A stretch of 64,000 nucleotides of DNA from Vulcanimicrobiota bacterium. GTDB lineage: Bacteria; Vulcanimicrobiota; Xenobia; Xenobiales; JADMJV01. Positions 41,041 to 50,187 of the stretch are shown here, piece by piece. A model generated the notes under the pieces. That model saw nothing but the letters and a program-made list of their open reading frames with translations, was not told where the DNA came from and made no database searches. The position numbers and the translations under genes were made by a program. Each line of letters starts with the position of its first letter. Within the stretch, counting starts at the first letter, position 1. The stretch spans positions 1-64,000 of the forward strand of contig JAFKGI010000022.1 in assembly GCA_017307785.1 (NCBI GenBank), given 5' to 3'.

Positions 41041-43341
41041 TTGCTAGAAGCAGGCTACGCCGCCGATGAGCCGGAGCGACTGAGGGCGCTTGAGGCCTAT
41101 CGGCTGCTCGAGAACGTTCCGGACGCAGCTCTGGATGAGATTACCCACCTGACCCGCATGATTTGCGAAGTGCCGATCGCCTGGGTCTGCCTGGTGGATC
41201 ACGATCTGCAGTGGGTGCTGGCTTCCGAAGGGCTGGAACGTCGGTCCGTGCCGCGCCCTCAAGGATACTGCGCCCACGTGATTCTGCAGAAGGACCTGGT
41301 CGTGGTGGAAGATCTGCAGCGAGATGAGCGTTTTCGGGATAATCCTGCCTTTCCCGGCTATCGCTTCTATGCGGCCATGCCCTTGATGACGGAAGAGGGT
41401 CTGGGTCTGGGGACTCTGGCCGTGCTCGACTATCTGCCGCGCAAGCTCACGGATGTGCAGTGTCTGACCCTGCGCACCCTGGCCCATCAGGTGATGTCTC
41501 GGTTTGAGTTGCTTCGCCAGAGCCGTCAGCGCGCCACCCACTACGAACGCCTGCATATGGTGTGTCAGGCCACCAATGACGCCATCTGGGACTACAACCC
41601 GGAAACTCGCTGTCTGTGGTGGAGCGAGGGCTACCAGACTCTGTTCGGTCACTCGCGCCTTTCGGACTGCATGCCGCTTTCGTCCTGGACGGACTACGTT
41701 CACCCGGAAGACCTTGCTGAGGTTCAGAGAGACTTGCGTCTGACTCTGAACAGTGCTGAGCAGACCTGGTCGAGCCATTATCGCTTCCGTCGGCTCGACG
41801 GCAGCTATGCCGAAATCTTCGATCGCGGCACGGTCCTACGCGATGCTTCCGGCGTCCCGATCCGCATGGTGGGAGCGATGCAAGACGTGACCCGGTCCGT
41901 ATACGCGGAGGCCCGCTACCGACAACTTTTCGAGCATTTTCCGGACGGCATCGCGGTGTTGAACAAAGAATCGATTTATATAGACGCGAATCAGCGCCTG
42001 TGCGAGATGTTCGGCTATAGCAAAGAACAGTTCATCGGCTTGCATCCTCGTGAAATCATTCGGCCCGATCAGGAGCCGGGGTTATACCCGGTCATCGATG
42101 ACATCCATGCCGGAGGCGCTCACAGCCAAGAATGGATCATGAAGCGTTCAGACGGGTCGCTTTTTCCCGCAGACATCAACGCCAAGATGATGGTGGACGG
42201 GACCATGTTGGCCTCCATTCGCGATGTCAGTGAGCGCCACCGGGTTCAGGCCGCTCTGCGCGTGGCGGAGGAACGCATGCGTTTCGCTCTCGACAACGCT
42301 CGGGTCGGCGTTTGGGATATGGACATCACCTCAGGCCGGACGGATTGGTCGGACTGGCTGCAAATCCAGTTCGGCTATAAGCCGGGCACCTTTCCGGGCA
42401 CTTCGGACGCCTTTCTGTCCCGCGTGCATCCAGAGGACCTGGGGATGGTCGAACGCCGTTTTGAGCAGGGGGATGATTTCGGCCTGGTGATTCGCTCTCT
42501 CTGGCCCGATGGAACCACTCGCTGGATTCGGGCGGTGGGTCACGTCTATCGAGATGCCCAGGGACGTCCCAAGCGCAGCCTGGGGATTTCCCAGGACATC
42601 ACCGAGCAGCGTTCCCTCGAAGAACAGGTCCAGCAATCTCAAAAGCTCGAAGCAGTGGGCCGCCTGGCCGGCGGAGTGGCCCACGACTTCAACAATCTCC
42701 TGACCATCATCCTGGGTTTTGTCGAGATGCTGCGGGCGGACCTGGACGAGGAAGACGAACGCATGGGGCACCTCAATGACATCGAGCAGGCGGCCGACAG
42801 TGCCACCTCGCTGGTGCGACAGCTGCTGGCTTTCAGTCGCAAACAGGTGATCGAGACCCGTCAACTCAATCTCAATGAGGTGCTCTCGGGTATGCGGGCG
42901 ATGCTTCCCCGCCTGATTCCCGAGGATGTGATCATCGAGTTCCGCCTGTCCGAGGGGGAGGACCTCTGGGTCAAAGCCGATCGCGGTCAACTGGAGCAAG
43001 TGATCTTGAATCTGGCCGTAAACGCCCGCGACGCGATGCCGCTGGGCGGCCGCTTGATTCTGGAAGTGGCGGGGGAGGACGAGTGGGTGTTGCTGCGCGT
43101 TTGCGATACCGGCAGCGGGATACCGCCGCAGATTTTGGATCGGCTGTTTGAGCCGTTCTTTACCACCAAGGAAGTGGGACGCGGTACCGGGCTGGGCCTG
43201 GCGACCGTTCACGGGATCGTTACACAGGCTGGGGGGAAGGTTCAGGTTTGGAATCGGGCTGAGGGCGGGGCCTGCTTTGAAGCTCGTTTCCCCCGGTGCG
43301 AATATCCCAAATCCAGCCACAACGAGCCAGGGCCTGAATGA
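41041..43341 (+). CDS. GAF/PAS sensor histidine kinase
   Basis: A 766-residue soluble kinase. Order: GAF domain (residues about 10-155), three PAS domains (about 170-290, 295-410, 415-530), HisKA with the phospho-acceptor His in GGVAHDFNNLLTIILGFVEM, and HATPase with N-box NLAVNARDAM, G1 DTGSGIPPQ and FTTKEVGRGTGLGLA. No receiver domain or membrane helix, so it senses a cytoplasmic signal such as redox or light through GAF/PAS. No cognate regulator is adjacent. The start is a TTG: 41041 follows GGGGGAAG, while 41026 is an alternative. The 3' end overlaps the convergent desaturase gene by 122 bases. Confidence 0.85.
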   Translation: MLEAGYAADEPERLRALEAYRLLENVPDAALDEITHLTRMICEVPIAWVCLVDHDLQWVLASEGLERRSVPRPQGYCAHVILQKDLVVVEDLQRDERFRDNPAFPGYRFYAAMPLMTEEGLGLGTLAVLDYLPRKLTDVQCLTLRTLAHQVMSRFELLRQSRQRATHYERLHMVCQATNDAIWDYNPETRCLWWSEGYQTLFGHSRLSDCMPLSSWTDYVHPEDLAEVQRDLRLTLNSAEQTWSSHYRFRRLDGSYAEIFDRGTVLRDASGVPIRMVGAMQDVTRSVYAEARYRQLFEHFPDGIAVLNKESIYIDANQRLCEMFGYSKEQFIGLHPREIIRPDQEPGLYPVIDDIHAGGAHSQEWIMKRSDGSLFPADINAKMMVDGTMLASIRDVSERHRVQAALRVAEERMRFALDNARVGVWDMDITSGRTDWSDWLQIQFGYKPGTFPGTSDAFLSRVHPEDLGMVERRFEQGDDFGLVIRSLWPDGTTRWIRAVGHVYRDAQGRPKRSLGISQDITEQRSLEEQVQQSQKLEAVGRLAGGVAHDFNNLLTIILGFVEMLRADLDEEDERMGHLNDIEQAADSATSLVRQLLAFSRKQVIETRQLNLNEVLSGMRAMLPRLIPEDVIIEFRLSEGEDLWVKADRGQLEQVILNLAVNARDAMPLGGRLILEVAGEDEWVLLRVCDTGSGIPPQILDRLFEPFFTTKEVGRGTGLGLATVHGIVTQAGGKVQVWNRAEGGACFEARFPRCEYPKSSHNEPGPE

Positions 43342-44101
43342 GCATCCAGCTCAGGTCCACCTCCCACCAGCGTCGCCCGTGACGGGCACTGGTGGGAAAG
43401 GCGTGATGGTTGTTGTGCCAGCCCTCGCCGAAGGTTATGAGCGCCACCCACCAGCAATTGGTGGAGCGATCTCCCGTCGAATAGGTGCGGTAGCCGAACA
43501 TGTGGGCGGCCGAGTTGACCAACCAGGTGGCGTGGAAGACGGCGGCGATGCGCAGAAACATGGCCCAGATGACCCAGGGCCAACCGCCGATGCTCCAGAC
43601 GAGCACGCCGCTGAGCAGGCAAAGTGGAAAGAAGATGCGATCCAGCAGCCGATAGTAGGGGTCTTCCAGGATGTCGCGGGCGAAGCGCCGGGTAAAATTT
43701 GCATCCAGGCGGCGGGGCGGCAAATGCAGCATCCAGCCCAGGTGCGCCCACCAAAAGCCTCGTGAGGCATCATGCGGATCGTCTGCCTCGTCGCTATTGG
43801 CGTGATGCAGTCGATGGATGGCCACCCAGGTGGCCGGTCCAGCCTGAGCCGAGAGCGCTCCCAGCGTGACCATAAGATAGGCCAGCCAGCGCCGGGCTTT
43901 GAAGCTGCGGTGGGTCAGGAGCCGATGATAGCCGACGGTGATTCCCAGACAATTGGCGCTATAAAGAATCAGAGCCAGCAGTGCTCCCCCTTTGGTAAAA
44001 GTGAATGGAGCCAGGGCGGCGCCGGCGTGGACCGTGGTGAGTACCGCCACGGTGCGCCAACTGTAGGGATGAGGAGGCGGTTCGACTCGAGGCGGCGTCA
44101 T
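43220..44101 (-). CDS. Acyl-CoA/acyl-lipid delta-9-type fatty acid desaturase
   Basis: A 293-residue integral membrane di-iron enzyme. Three His boxes are in place: HRLLTHRSF, HRLHHANSD and HNNHHAFPT, with helices between. This is the delta-9 acyl-CoA desaturase pattern that inserts a double bond to adjust membrane fluidity. The ATG at 44101 overlaps the stop of the PIG-L gene (ATGA). The C-terminal tail is Pro/Gln-rich and extends 122 bases into the convergent kinase gene, an unusually long overlap; it may be recent. Confidence 0.9.
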   Translation of the reverse strand: MTPPRVEPPPHPYSWRTVAVLTTVHAGAALAPFTFTKGGALLALILYSANCLGITVGYHRLLTHRSFKARRWLAYLMVTLGALSAQAGPATWVAIHRLHHANSDEADDPHDASRGFWWAHLGWMLHLPPRRLDANFTRRFARDILEDPYYRLLDRIFFPLCLLSGVLVWSIGGWPWVIWAMFLRIAAVFHATWLVNSAAHMFGYRTYSTGDRSTNCWWVALITFGEGWHNNHHAFPTSARHGRRWWEVDLSWMLIQALARCGWIWDIRTGGNELQSRPRPQPDSKPEPSPQPV

Positions 44102-44781
44102 GGTGAGATGCGCAGGCGCAAAAAGTATTCGAACCCGGGACGACCGGTTTGGCGGGCTCTGACGATGCGCGGATGCTCTGGAGAGATTTGCGAGCGATGC
44201 TGCACGATGGCGTCCAACTTGCGCTGGAGAGTCTGGCGAATATCGACTCGAAGGTTGGCCTGGGGGCTGCCCCACAGGTAGACTTCCCGAACCTTATGCG
44301 GGGTCAGGCCGGCGGCGTGGTGGGCCGGAAAGTAATGAGGATCGCGGGCCACCGGGTAGACGGCATCCAGCACGGTCTGGCCCACGGCCCGGTGGTCGCG
44401 ATGTGCGATGTGGGGACGTCCCCCCGGACGCCGGTATTCGAGCGCCTCCGGATTGTGTGTGAAGACGGCGTGGGGTTTTCGCTTGCGTAGAATGGCCACC
44501 AGTTTCTCCAGCAAATTTTGGTCCGGCTGCACCTCCCCATCGGGAAGACCCAGGAACTCGACACTTTGCACGCCCAGGATGGAGGCCGCCTTCTGCTGCT
44601 CCTGTTGGCGTGTCTGAATCAACAGGCGCGGATCCTGTGTGGCGTCGGGCGTGCCTTTGCTGCCGTCGGTCACGATCAAGTAATGAAACTCCCAGCCTTT
44701 CTCGCCCCAGGCCGCTACCGTGCCTCCGGCTCCGAATTCGGGGTCGTCAGGATGAGCTCCGATCACCAGGGCTGTTTTCAC
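44098..44781 (-). CDS. PIG-L family deacetylase
   Basis: A 227-residue protein with the LmbE/PIG-L zinc site: ALVIGAHPDDPEFGAGGT (AHPDD) near the N-terminus, and HRDHRAVGQTVLDAVYP supplying the second ligand pair. Members remove acetyl groups from N-acetylglucosamine-type substrates, e.g. in thiol or glycolipid biosynthesis. The start GTG 44781 overlaps the upstream methyltransferase stop (GTGA) and the downstream desaturase start (ATGA), so all three genes are coupled. Substrate unknown. Confidence 0.85.
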   Translation of the reverse strand: MKTALVIGAHPDDPEFGAGGTVAAWGEKGWEFHYLIVTDGSKGTPDATQDPRLLIQTRQQEQQKAASILGVQSVEFLGLPDGEVQPDQNLLEKLVAILRKRKPHAVFTHNPEALEYRRPGGRPHIAHRDHRAVGQTVLDAVYPVARDPHYFPAHHAAGLTPHKVREVYLWGSPQANLRVDIRQTLQRKLDAIVQHRSQISPEHPRIVRARQTGRPGFEYFLRLRISP

Positions 44782-45362
44782 GCGCGCACGATCCAGGCGC
44801 TCCAGGGCCGCGCTTCCAGACCCTCGCGGAACTCGCGTCGTTCCACCAGAGTCCACTCCGCCAGAGCCTGTTGAAAAGGTTCCTCCAGGTCGTTACGCAG
44901 GGAGAAGGCCAGCAGGCCGGCGGGTTTCAGCAAATTTCTGAGAGCCGGTAGAGCTTCAGCGCCCAGGTGCCCCTCGGTAAAGATGCCGACCGCCGTGACG
45001 GCGTCGTTGGCCCCACGTTCCGTCGCCAACGGCTGCAGCAGGTCGTGCTGGTAAAAGTTCCGGTAGACTCCCAGTCGAGCCGCCTGCGCCAGCATTTCCG
45101 GCGAGAAATCCAAGGCGCTCACGTTCTCCCGGCCGTTCTGATGAAGAAAGGTGCCCATCAAACCGGTACCGGCGGCCACGTCCAGAATCCGTGCCTGAAC
45201 CGGCAGATAGGGGAGAAGCACTGCACCGACTTTGGCGGGCTTGTCCCAACCCATTCCTTTCACCAGATCCGCTTCGTAGCTGGTGGCCCACTCCGCGTAG
45301 ATCTGACGCAGTTCCTCGGGAGACTGGGCGGCGTAGACGCGATCAAGATGTTCGCTGGGCAT
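44778..45362 (-). CDS. SAM-dependent methyltransferase (WBSCR27-like)
   Basis: A 194-residue class I methyltransferase: YAEWATSYEADLVKGMGWD, then motif I ARILDVAAGTGLMGTFLH, SALDFSPEMLAQA and LKPAGLLAFSLRND. The N-terminal Y-x-x-WA-x-x-Y-D/E pattern is that of Williams-Beuren region 27-like enzymes; the substrate is unknown. It heads a three-gene operon with the PIG-L deacetylase and the desaturase, suggesting a shared lipid or glycolipid modification pathway (inference). It is divergent from the small exported protein gene at 45435. Confidence 0.8.
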   Translation of the reverse strand: MPSEHLDRVYAAQSPEELRQIYAEWATSYEADLVKGMGWDKPAKVGAVLLPYLPVQARILDVAAGTGLMGTFLHQNGRENVSALDFSPEMLAQAARLGVYRNFYQHDLLQPLATERGANDAVTAVGIFTEGHLGAEALPALRNLLKPAGLLAFSLRNDLEEPFQQALAEWTLVERREFREGLEARPWSAWIVRA

Positions 45363-45434
45363 GCGGGCTGCTTTAACCCCGACGCCAGCAATTTCCTTGC
45401 TGGGAATCGGGCGCTCCGGCGAGAAGCGGGAGGC

Positions 45435-45887
45435 ATGCGCTGGCTGCTGATTTTGCTCCTCACCGCCTACACCTTCGAGGCTCCTCAGATCTGGACACTG
45501 GACGGAGCGAGTCTCTCCGATAGCCGACTCCAGATCGAAGAACGACTGGGAAGGTCACGAGCGGACCGACCCTTGAAGCGCAGCTTCGCCGGGGAAACTT
45601 GGGAATACCGTTACGCCAACGGCTTGAAGGTGGATTTTCGCGACCGCGACCGGGGTCGCCACGCCATGTGTCTGGTCGGTCGCAAGTTCTTTTCGCGAGG
45701 CCGCTTGATGTGTCAGGCGGGTGTGACTCGGGCTCGCTTCGTCGAGGTCATGGGCGCCGCGCCGCTGGCCGAAGACGACGACCAGGTCGTCTATTTCGAC
45801 GATGGCCGTCACGCCTACCTGACCGGCTATTTTGTGGAGGGGAAAGCCCGCGAATTCGTCTTGAGTCGCTTCCGGGTCGACCAGTAG
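45435..45887 (+). CDS. Unknown small exported protein
   Basis: A 150-residue protein with a short signal-like N-terminus (MRWLLILLLTAYTFEA). The body starts with WTLDGASLSDSRLQIEERLG and has a beta-rich core (WEYRYANGLKVDFRDRDRGR, YFDDGRHAYLTGYFVEG), reminiscent of SmpA/BamE- or DUF-type small periplasmic domains; I cannot assign one. GGGAGG precedes the ATG at close spacing. It lies 32 bases before the RNase gene on the same strand. Confidence 0.65.
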   Translation: MRWLLILLLTAYTFEAPQIWTLDGASLSDSRLQIEERLGRSRADRPLKRSFAGETWEYRYANGLKVDFRDRDRGRHAMCLVGRKFFSRGRLMCQAGVTRARFVEVMGAAPLAEDDDQVVYFDDGRHAYLTGYFVEGKAREFVLSRFRVDQ

Positions 45888-45919
45888 GCCTTCACGCTAC
45901 CGGCTACGAAGCGGCGGCC

Positions 45920-47773
45920 ATGGAAAAAGTGCTCGGTCGTATCTCGGTCAATCCCCGTGGATTTGGTTTTCTCAATTACGATGGCGACAAGACCGCCTTT
46001 ATCGTCCCTCCCGATCTGAACCCGTTCTTGGACGGCGACATGGTCAGCGCCCGCGTGTCGGCCGCCGAGAACGGACGCTTCAACGCCAGCGATCTGGTGT
46101 TGGAGGAGCGCACCCGGGGCGAGCTTTTCGGCAGCATCGTCTTTCGCGGCCGCAAGCCCTTTCTGAAAGTAGACCGGCTGGTTTCCAACACCGACTGGCC
46201 TCTGTCCCAGAACGAACTGGAGTTGGAGGAGGGCCTCTACCTGGTGGCCGCGCTGGACGGAGCCCGGTTGGTGCCGCTGCGCATCATCGAAACCGAGGCC
46301 GACCTGGGGCTGGAGCGCTGCGGTGTGCGCCACGGCATTCGTTCCGTCTTTCCCGCCGAGGTGCTGGAGCAAGCTCGACGGGCTACTCTGACGGTGGCCT
46401 CGACGCGACGTGATCTGCGCGAGTTGCCCACGGTGACCATCGATGCTCCTTCCACCACCGACATCGATGACGCGCTCTCGGCGCTGCCGCCCGAGGCCGA
46501 CGGCGCGTTGCGCGTGCTGGTTTCGATTGCGGACGTGGACGCGATGGTGCCCGAGGGTTCCGCCCTGGATCTGGAGGCCCGCCGGCGAGCGACCAGCGTT
46601 TACATGGCCGGTCGAGTCATTCCCATGCTGCCCGAGGAACTCTCCTCGGCCACCGTTTCTTTGCTGCCGGACGAAGAGCGTCTGACCCTGACGGCCGAGC
46701 TGCGAATCGACCCGGAAGGCCAGATTACGGCCGTGGACGTTTACGAAAGCGTCATTCGTTCCCACGCCCGCCTGAGCTATGAAGCCGTCAGTTCTTTCTT
46801 ATTAGGAGCCGACCCCGAAGCGGTGCCGGAAGGTGTGGCGCCCACCGTGCGCCGGCTACGCACGGCCGCGGCCCGCCTCTCGTTGGTGCGCGCCGCCCGC
46901 GGTGGCGTCGAACTGGCCAGTGAGGAAGCCTACGTCTCCTTCGACCCCACCACCCGCCAGCCCACTGGCCTGGAACCGCGAGGAGAAACGATGGCTCACC
47001 GCATCGTGGAGCGCCTCATGGTGGCCGCCAACGAAGCCATAGCCGGTTGGTTGGTGGATCGGGGACTGCCGGGAATGTTCCGCGTGCATCCCGAGCCGGA
47101 CAGCGAAAAGGTGCGAATGTTGGCCGATTCGGCTCGCCACTTTGGCATTGAAGCCGGCTTCGGTCCGCGTCTCAGCCCCCGCGGGCTGGCCGCCTTCGAG
47201 GGCCAGTATCGCGGCACCAGCGTGGCCCTGGCTCTGCGCACGGTGCTGGGACGCACTCTGGGACCGGCTCAGTATACTCCGGTTTCAGGGCAGCACTTCG
47301 GGCTGGGAGCGCCGCTCTATCTGCACTTCACCAGCCCTATCCGGCGCTACGCCGACCTGCTGGTGCATCGCGTCATCAAGCGTTATCTGGCCGGCGACCG
47401 CAGCCAGATTCCCCAGGACCCCGCCCTGATGGAGCTCGCCTCCCACCTCAACGCCGCCACCTGGAAAGCCAGCAAGGCCGAGAGCGAGCGCATGCGCATG
47501 CTGGTGGCGCGCATTTTCCGGGAGCGCATCGGTGAAGTGGTGGAAGGCAACGTGGTGGCCATCAAGCCGTTTGGTCTGGTACTGCAGATGAGTGGCACCG
47601 GCGCTACCGGGACCATCGCCAGTGAGTCTTTGCCCGACGGTCCCTACCGAGTGGAAAGGCACGGCCAGCAACTGGTCGGCGCGCGGGACACCTTCGCGGT
47701 GGGCGATTACCTGGAGGCCCGCGTGGTCAATACCAACGAGGATCTGGGTCGAGTGGATCTAGAGTTGGTCTAA
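45920..47773 (+). CDS. RNase R/RNase II-type 3'-5' exoribonuclease
   Basis: A 617-residue protein, shorter than E. coli RNase R (about 813). An N-terminal cold-shock-like domain (GRISVNPRGFGFLNYDGDKT) is followed by the RNB catalytic domain: TIDAPSTTDIDDALS supplies the magnesium-binding aspartates, SIADVDAMV and FTSPIRRYADLLVHR complete the signature. A C-terminal S1-like domain (EGNVVAIKPFGLVLQMS) ends the protein. It degrades RNA processively in the cytoplasm. It is convergent with the ligD operon. Confidence 0.9.
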   Translation: MEKVLGRISVNPRGFGFLNYDGDKTAFIVPPDLNPFLDGDMVSARVSAAENGRFNASDLVLEERTRGELFGSIVFRGRKPFLKVDRLVSNTDWPLSQNELELEEGLYLVAALDGARLVPLRIIETEADLGLERCGVRHGIRSVFPAEVLEQARRATLTVASTRRDLRELPTVTIDAPSTTDIDDALSALPPEADGALRVLVSIADVDAMVPEGSALDLEARRRATSVYMAGRVIPMLPEELSSATVSLLPDEERLTLTAELRIDPEGQITAVDVYESVIRSHARLSYEAVSSFLLGADPEAVPEGVAPTVRRLRTAAARLSLVRAARGGVELASEEAYVSFDPTTRQPTGLEPRGETMAHRIVERLMVAANEAIAGWLVDRGLPGMFRVHPEPDSEKVRMLADSARHFGIEAGFGPRLSPRGLAAFEGQYRGTSVALALRTVLGRTLGPAQYTPVSGQHFGLGAPLYLHFTSPIRRYADLLVHRVIKRYLAGDRSQIPQDPALMELASHLNAATWKASKAESERMRMLVARIFRERIGEVVEGNVVAIKPFGLVLQMSGTGATGTIASESLPDGPYRVERHGQQLVGARDTFAVGDYLEARVVNTNEDLGRVDLELV

Positions 47774-47801
47774 CCATTCTCGAACGGCCTCATTCCAGTC
47801 T

Positions 47802-50183
47802 CTAGCCGCCGGCCAGCAAATCCCCTGCTCGGGCCACCGCCTCTTCCAGGCGCTGCGGCTCCATGGCACCCAGGAGATCGCCCATTTCCTCGAAACGGGC
47901 CGGGGCCGTCAGGACGTTGAAAGCTCGGAAATCCAGAGAGGGAGTCATTTCCTCCCAAAGCAGAGGGGTGCTCACCGGAGCACCGGCCACCGGGCGGACC
48001 GAATAGGCTCCAGCGGTGGTGGCTCCGCGTCGATTTTGCGGAGCGTCCAGGTAGACCCGATTCTTCTCGCGTTTGCCGGGATCGCGAACGAGTGTGAACA
48101 GTTGCGGGTGGCGCTGTTGAGCGATCGTTCCTACGACCGTAGCCAGGGTCCGAGTCAGTTCGAACTCGTAGCCGGAGGCTACCGGCACGTAGACATGGAT
48201 ACCGCGCGAACCACTGGTTTTGGGATAGCCGCGCAGACCCAGGTCATCCAGCACTCCTTTGACGGCCAGGGTTCCCTGAATCAGGCGAGCAAAATCGCAG
48301 TCTGAAGGATCGAGATCGAGCATCAGCAGGTCGGGGGAGTCCAGATTTTGGATGCGGCTGAGCCAGGGATTGTGGTCGATGCACCCCAGATTGACCAGAA
48401 AAAGCAGGGAGGCTCGGTCGTTGCAGAGCGGCGTTTCTTTACGTTCTCCGCGCGTGTTTTCCAGCGGATAGGTGGGCATCCAGGCGGGGAAATGGGCGTA
48501 GGCTTTCTTTTGGAAGAAGAACTCGGAGTCGATGCCGTCCGGATAACGCTTCAGGGAGAGCGGACGGTCCCGCAGGTGGGGCAAAATGTAGTCGGCCACC
48601 TGGTCGTAGTAGCTGAGAATTTGGCCCTTGCTGATGCCGTCGGCGGGAAACCAGATTTTCTCGAGGTTGGTGAACTTGAGCTGGCGTCCTTCGCTGACCA
48701 GAGTTGGCTGGGTCTCCTGCAGGGGGGCTGCTTCCTCTTCCACCAGGCCGTGATAGACGGGAGCGCGCAGAATGCCCTGTTGGGTGACTTCCTGGTAAAG
48801 CACCTGGCATTTCAGGACGGGTTCGACCCAGTACTTGGCGCCGGGGGGCGGCACCGTAAAAGGACAGGTCTGGCTGGGCTTCAATAGCCCGTGCAGCCTT
48901 TCCAGTTCTTCCTGGGAGAAGCCAGAACCCACGTTGCCAATGTGGCGTAGACCGTCTGCTTCCGGCACTCCCAGCATCAGCGAGCCGAAATACATGCGAC
49001 CGCCTTCGGGTGGAATGACCCCTCCGATGACCGCTTCCATCTCGTAGCGCGTCTTGATTTTGACCCAGTCGCCGCTGCGCTTGCCGGTGTAGGCGGCGGA
49101 GCGGCGCTTGGCCACGATTCCTTCCAGGCCACGCTCTTTGACCAGTTCGTAAAAGGCCAAACCGTCGCCCTCGATGGTCTGGGAAAGCCGCACCCAGGAG
49201 GAACCTTGCAGTCCCTCCTCTAGAAACTGGCGGCGCAGGCTCCAGGGTAGCGGCCGCAGGTCGTAGCCATCCAGATACAGCAGGTCGAAGGCATAGAAGA
49301 GCACGGGGGTGCTCAGGTTGGGTCGGGTGGCCTGAGCGCGCGTCTGCAGTTTCTGAAACTGCGGGATGCCTTCGGCGTCGAGGCACACGATTTCGCCATC
49401 CAGCACGTATTCTCGGGCCCCGAAGGCGGTGTTGAGGATGGCCAGTTCCGGCATGGAGCGCAACAGCGAGTTGCCTTTGCGTGACAGCAGTCGCAACTCG
49501 CCTTCCTGACGGAAGGCCAGGGCCCGAAAGCCGTCCCACTTCATTTCGAAGGCGAAGTCGGGGCTGGAAAAAGCTTCGCCAGGCTGCGCCAGCATCGGCT
49601 CCAGCCAGCGCGGAAAGGGGGTGGCCAGGGCGCCTGCCGGGACAGAGTGGCGGTCCCACCACAAGGGCGGACGCTCCAGATTCAGACTGAGTTGCTCCGG
49701 GTCCCAACCTTTGTCGACGAACTCATCCGGTTTCTTGATCCACAACCACTGGTTATCCTGGGAGGTGCGCACCAGAGCAAATTCTCCCCTGACCCTGGTG
49801 CCATGAAAGACCAGCTTCAGATCGCCCTTTCGATACTGTTGCTCGAAGTCGGGGCAACGGAAGGTTCCGAGGTCCCAGAGGTCCATCTGACCGGCACCAT
49901 AGTTGCCGGCCGGGATGGTGCCCTGGAACTGCAGATATTCCAGCGGATGATCCTCGGTGTGCACGGCCAGCCGTTTGACCGCCGGATCCAGGCTGGGTCC
50001 GCGCGGCACGGCCCAGGACTTGAGCACGCCTTGATGCTCCAGACGCAGGTCGTAGTGGAGTCGACGAGCATCGTGGCGTTGGATGCAAAAGCGCGGCAGC
50101 TCACTGGCGGTCGTGTCCTCGCTGCCGGAAGGTTCCGGCGTCTGGTCGAGATTTCGCTTGTCGCGATAATCCTCGAGTGGCAC
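47802..50183 (-). CDS. ligD: Multifunctional DNA ligase LigD (PE-ligase-polymerase)
   Basis: A 793-residue repair enzyme. Order: 3'-phosphoesterase (FCIQRHDARRLHYDLRLEHQ, residues 30-130), ATP-dependent ligase (catalytic Lys in FEMKWDGFRALAF, residues about 190-480) and primase-polymerase (LTNLEKIWFPADG to the end, with LMLDLDPSD holding the catalytic Asp pair). This PE-LIG-POL order is that of Pseudomonas LigD, not the mycobacterial POL-PE-LIG. With Ku it carries out non-homologous end joining. The GTG start lies four bases after the ku stop, so the pair is coupled. Confidence 0.95.
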   Translation of the reverse strand: MPLEDYRDKRNLDQTPEPSGSEDTTASELPRFCIQRHDARRLHYDLRLEHQGVLKSWAVPRGPSLDPAVKRLAVHTEDHPLEYLQFQGTIPAGNYGAGQMDLWDLGTFRCPDFEQQYRKGDLKLVFHGTRVRGEFALVRTSQDNQWLWIKKPDEFVDKGWDPEQLSLNLERPPLWWDRHSVPAGALATPFPRWLEPMLAQPGEAFSSPDFAFEMKWDGFRALAFRQEGELRLLSRKGNSLLRSMPELAILNTAFGAREYVLDGEIVCLDAEGIPQFQKLQTRAQATRPNLSTPVLFYAFDLLYLDGYDLRPLPWSLRRQFLEEGLQGSSWVRLSQTIEGDGLAFYELVKERGLEGIVAKRRSAAYTGKRSGDWVKIKTRYEMEAVIGGVIPPEGGRMYFGSLMLGVPEADGLRHIGNVGSGFSQEELERLHGLLKPSQTCPFTVPPPGAKYWVEPVLKCQVLYQEVTQQGILRAPVYHGLVEEEAAPLQETQPTLVSEGRQLKFTNLEKIWFPADGISKGQILSYYDQVADYILPHLRDRPLSLKRYPDGIDSEFFFQKKAYAHFPAWMPTYPLENTRGERKETPLCNDRASLLFLVNLGCIDHNPWLSRIQNLDSPDLLMLDLDPSDCDFARLIQGTLAVKGVLDDLGLRGYPKTSGSRGIHVYVPVASGYEFELTRTLATVVGTIAQQRHPQLFTLVRDPGKREKNRVYLDAPQNRRGATTAGAYSVRPVAGAPVSTPLLWEEMTPSLDFRAFNVLTAPARFEEMGDLLGAMEPQRLEEAVARAGDLLAGG

Positions 50184-50187
50184 GAAC

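Noticed and set aside
48439..49707. Minus-strand frame of 422 codons inside ligD in another frame
   Set aside because: It overlaps the fully conserved ligase domain and has a Pro/Arg/Gly-rich composition typical of shadow frames.
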